Under the pieces are notes generated by a model that was not told the origin of the DNA, did no database searches, and was given only the letters and a program-made list of their open reading frames with translations. From Kitasatospora sp. DSM 101779 (GTDB lineage Bacteria; Actinomycetota; Actinomycetes; Streptomycetales; Streptomycetaceae), in NCBI RefSeq assembly GCF_025655475.1, contig NZ_JAHTIK010000001.1:6754180-6818179 (forward strand): 64,000 nucleotides of DNA. The letters are read 5' to 3'. The translations under genes were made by a program, and so were the position numbers. Shown one piece after another: positions 62,177 through 64,000 of this stretch (the first letter of the stretch is position 1; every line of letters starts with the position of its first letter).

Positions 62177-63450
62177 CCTCCGCCCTCGCCCCCCAGAAGC
62201 CCGAGCGGCCGAACCGGCCCACCGACTCCGTGGAAGGCCGACCCCTGACCGCCGGCCTGGCGGACATCGGCCGCGGCTACCTCGACCAGGTGCGCGCGGG
62301 CGAGCTCGGCGCCCTTCCCGCCGTCGCCGGCCTGGTCGTGCTGTGCGTGTTCTTCTCCCTGCTGCGCCCGGTCTTCCTGTCCAACCTGAACTTCGCCAAC
62401 CTGCTCACCCAGAGCGCGGGCAGCATAGCCATCGCCATGGGGCTGGTCTTCGTCCTGCTCCTCGGCGAGATCGACCTGTCCGCCGGCTACGCCAGCGGCG
62501 TCTGCGCCGCGGTCCTGGCCATCCTGCTGACCAATCACGGCTGGCCCTGGTACGCCGCGGTGGCCGCCGCCATGCTGACCGGCGCGGTCATCGGCCTGCT
62601 CATCGGCACGCTCGTCGCCAAGGTCGGCATCCCCTCCTTCGTGGTGACGCTGGCCGCGTTCCTCGGTTTCCAGGGCGTCGTCCTGATCCTGCTGAAGGAA
62701 GGCACGAACGTCTCCATCAAGGACCCCACCGTCCTGGCCATCGCGAACGACAACCTCAGCCCCGCCCTCGGCTGGGTCCTGCTGGCCTGCTGCGTCGCCG
62801 GGTACGCCGCCCTGCAACTGCGCCGCAGCCGCGACCGGCGCGGCCGGGGCCTCGCCGGCACCCCGGCGGCACTCCTCGCCATCCGGACCGGCGCCGTCGT
62901 CGTGCTCGGCGGCGCGGCCGTGTACCTGCTCAACCAGGAGCGCAGCCGCAACATCGTCATCGGCTCCCTCACCGGCGTGCCCGTCGTCGTACCCGTGATC
63001 GGGGCCCTCGTCCTGCTCGGGACGTTCACCCTGCAGCGGACCGGCTTCGGCCTGCACATCTACGCCGTGGGCGGCAGCGCCGAAGCCGCCCGCCGGGCCG
63101 GGATCAACATCGTCTTCATCCGCACCGCCGCTTTCGTCATCTGCTCCTGCCTGGCGGCCGTCGGCGGCATCATCGCTGCCTCCCGGGGCAACTCCGTGGA
63201 CCCCAACACCGGCGGGAGCAACGTCCTGCTGCTCGCCGTCGGCAGCGCCGTCATCGGCGGCACCAGCCTGTTCGGCGGTCGCGGCCGCGTCGTCGACGCG
63301 GTGCTGGGCGGCCTGGTCGTCGCGGTGATCCAGAACGGCATGGGCCTGATGGGGTACAGCTCGGGCGTCAAGTACGCTGTCACGGGATCGGTTCTGCTGG
63401 TGGCCGCCGGTGTGGACGCCATGTCCCGCCGCCGCACAGCCCGACGATGA
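62173..63450 (+). CDS. xylH: Sugar ABC transporter permease
   Basis: 425 residues with about 10 hydrophobic segments; the branched/ribose-type permease signature VFVLLLGEIDLSAGYASGVCAAVLA and GSNVLLLAVGSAVIGGTSLFGGRGRVVDAVLGGLVVAVIQNGMGLMGYSSGVKYAVTG are present. Cytoplasmic loop around residue 225 is Arg-rich. Overlaps xylG by 4 nt, so one operon. Confidence 0.92.
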   Translation: MTSALAPQKPERPNRPTDSVEGRPLTAGLADIGRGYLDQVRAGELGALPAVAGLVVLCVFFSLLRPVFLSNLNFANLLTQSAGSIAIAMGLVFVLLLGEIDLSAGYASGVCAAVLAILLTNHGWPWYAAVAAAMLTGAVIGLLIGTLVAKVGIPSFVVTLAAFLGFQGVVLILLKEGTNVSIKDPTVLAIANDNLSPALGWVLLACCVAGYAALQLRRSRDRRGRGLAGTPAALLAIRTGAVVVLGGAAVYLLNQERSRNIVIGSLTGVPVVVPVIGALVLLGTFTLQRTGFGLHIYAVGGSAEAARRAGINIVFIRTAAFVICSCLAAVGGIIAASRGNSVDPNTGGSNVLLLAVGSAVIGGTSLFGGRGRVVDAVLGGLVVAVIQNGMGLMGYSSGVKYAVTGSVLLVAAGVDAMSRRRTARR

Positions 63451-63462
63451 GGGTCACCCGCC

Positions 63463-64000
63463 ATGAAAGCCGGTCCTTCCCAGGAAGAGGTCCGCCAGCA
63501 CAACCTGGGTGCCCTGCTGCGCCTCGTCCACTTCGACGGGCCGACCTCGCGGGCCGTCCTGGCGACCCGGCTCGGTCTCAACCGCAGCACCATCCTGGGC
63601 CTGGTCGGCGATCTGACGGCCGCGGGCCTGGTCCGCGAGGAGTTGCCGCAGGAGACCGGCCGGGCCGGGAGGCCCTCGCTGGTCGTCCGGCCGGAGTCCA
63701 CCCGTGTGCACGTCCTGGCGGTCGACCTGGGCGTGGAGCGCCTGGCGGCAGCCCTCATCGGACTCGGCGGCGTGTTCCTGGACCGGCGCGAGTGCCCGTG
63801 GCCCGACGGGCACCCGGAGGACCCCGCGCGAGTGGCCGCCGTCCTCGCGGGATTCGCCCGCGAGATGCTGGCCCGCGCACCGGCCGACAGCTCGTGCGTC
63901 GGCGTCGCCGTGGCGGTACGCGGCATCGTCCGCCACCCCGACGGATTGGTCAGCCTCACCCCCAACATGGGCTGGAAGGGCGTCGACTTCGCCGGTGCGT
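63463..64000 (+). CDS. ROK-family transcriptional regulator (partial, runs off the window)
   Basis: First 179 codons are visible. Winged HTH: EEVRQHNLGALLRLVHFDGPTSRAVLATRLGLNRSTILGLVGDLTAAGLVREE, then the ROK kinase-like fold begins VHVLAVDLGVERLAAALIGLGG and VGVAVAVRGIVRHPDGLVSLTPNMGW. In Streptomyces coelicolor the ROK regulator Rok7B7 sits next to xylFGH and controls it and wider carbon metabolism, so this is a likely orthologue. 12 nt after xylH, same direction; C-terminal part lies outside the window. Confidence 0.9.
   Translation, partial: MKAGPSQEEVRQHNLGALLRLVHFDGPTSRAVLATRLGLNRSTILGLVGDLTAAGLVREELPQETGRAGRPSLVVRPESTRVHVLAVDLGVERLAAALIGLGGVFLDRRECPWPDGHPEDPARVAAVLAGFAREMLARAPADSSCVGVAVAVRGIVRHPDGLVSLTPNMGWKGVDFAGA

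Overview
The window is high-GC actinobacterial DNA with strong third-position G/C bias, GTG and TTG starts and GGAGG-type ribosome binding sites. Gene content (urease operon with a GlnR-type site, VanJ-like phosphatase, ECF41-type sigma factor, xylFGH with a ROK regulator, many secreted hydrolases) points to the Streptomycetaceae (Streptomyces or Kitasatospora). This is inferred from gene families only. No rRNA, tRNA or CRISPR array was seen.

Layout. 1-10.6 kb: exported and lytic enzymes (M35 protease with hemopexin repeats, M4 thermolysin-type protease, sphingomyelinase, GDPD phosphodiesterase) around an ATP-dependent DNA ligase and a succinate-semialdehyde-type dehydrogenase. The two phosphodiesterase genes are each preceded by 11-nt-periodic PHO-box-like repeats. 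10.6-12.5 kb: a signal-peptidase-like protein lacking both catalytic residues, divergent from a VanJ-like membrane phosphatase. 12.7-17.4 kb: the urease operon ureABCFGD behind a GlnR-type box. 17.5-22.9 kb: sigma factor, CtaG-like protein, D-lactate dehydrogenase, MFS/TetR pair. 23-26.4 kb: pfkA and murT-gatD (lipid II amidation). 27-38.9 kb: ACT-GNAT protein, two PLP-decarboxylases, an HELGH Cys-rich exported protein, asnB, glmS, LysR. 38.9-41.7 kb: VOC protein, F420-type oxidoreductase, PIG-L deacetylase, DedA, DUF1918.

42-64 kb is more accessory. It holds a probable GH87 alpha-1,3-glucanase with two almost identical discoidin domains, a degenerate tyrosine-recombinase-like gene, remnants (VTC-like, IS256-type transposase, THEP1-type NTPase, short-chain dehydrogenase), a GH1 beta-glucosidase, and an NfeD/flotillin pair. 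It continues with a carbohydrate-degradation cluster (parallel beta-helix protein with ricin-type lectin, GH54 arabinofuranosidase with ricin-type lectin, GH114-type lipoprotein) near a perfect lac-type palindrome, and ends with xylFGH plus a ROK regulator cut by the window edge.

How the genes work together. Several blocks scavenge nutrients under stress control: phosphate from phospholipids (PHO boxes), nitrogen from urea (GlnR box), and pentose or hexosamine polymers (arabinofuranosidase, galactosaminidase-like, xylose ABC importer). Cell-envelope synthesis is represented by glmS, murT-gatD and the VanJ-like enzyme. The least explained items are the catalytically dead signal-peptidase homologue, the HELGH Cys/His-rich exported protein and the intergenic dispersed repeats. 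I did not identify a defence system or a biosynthetic gene cluster.
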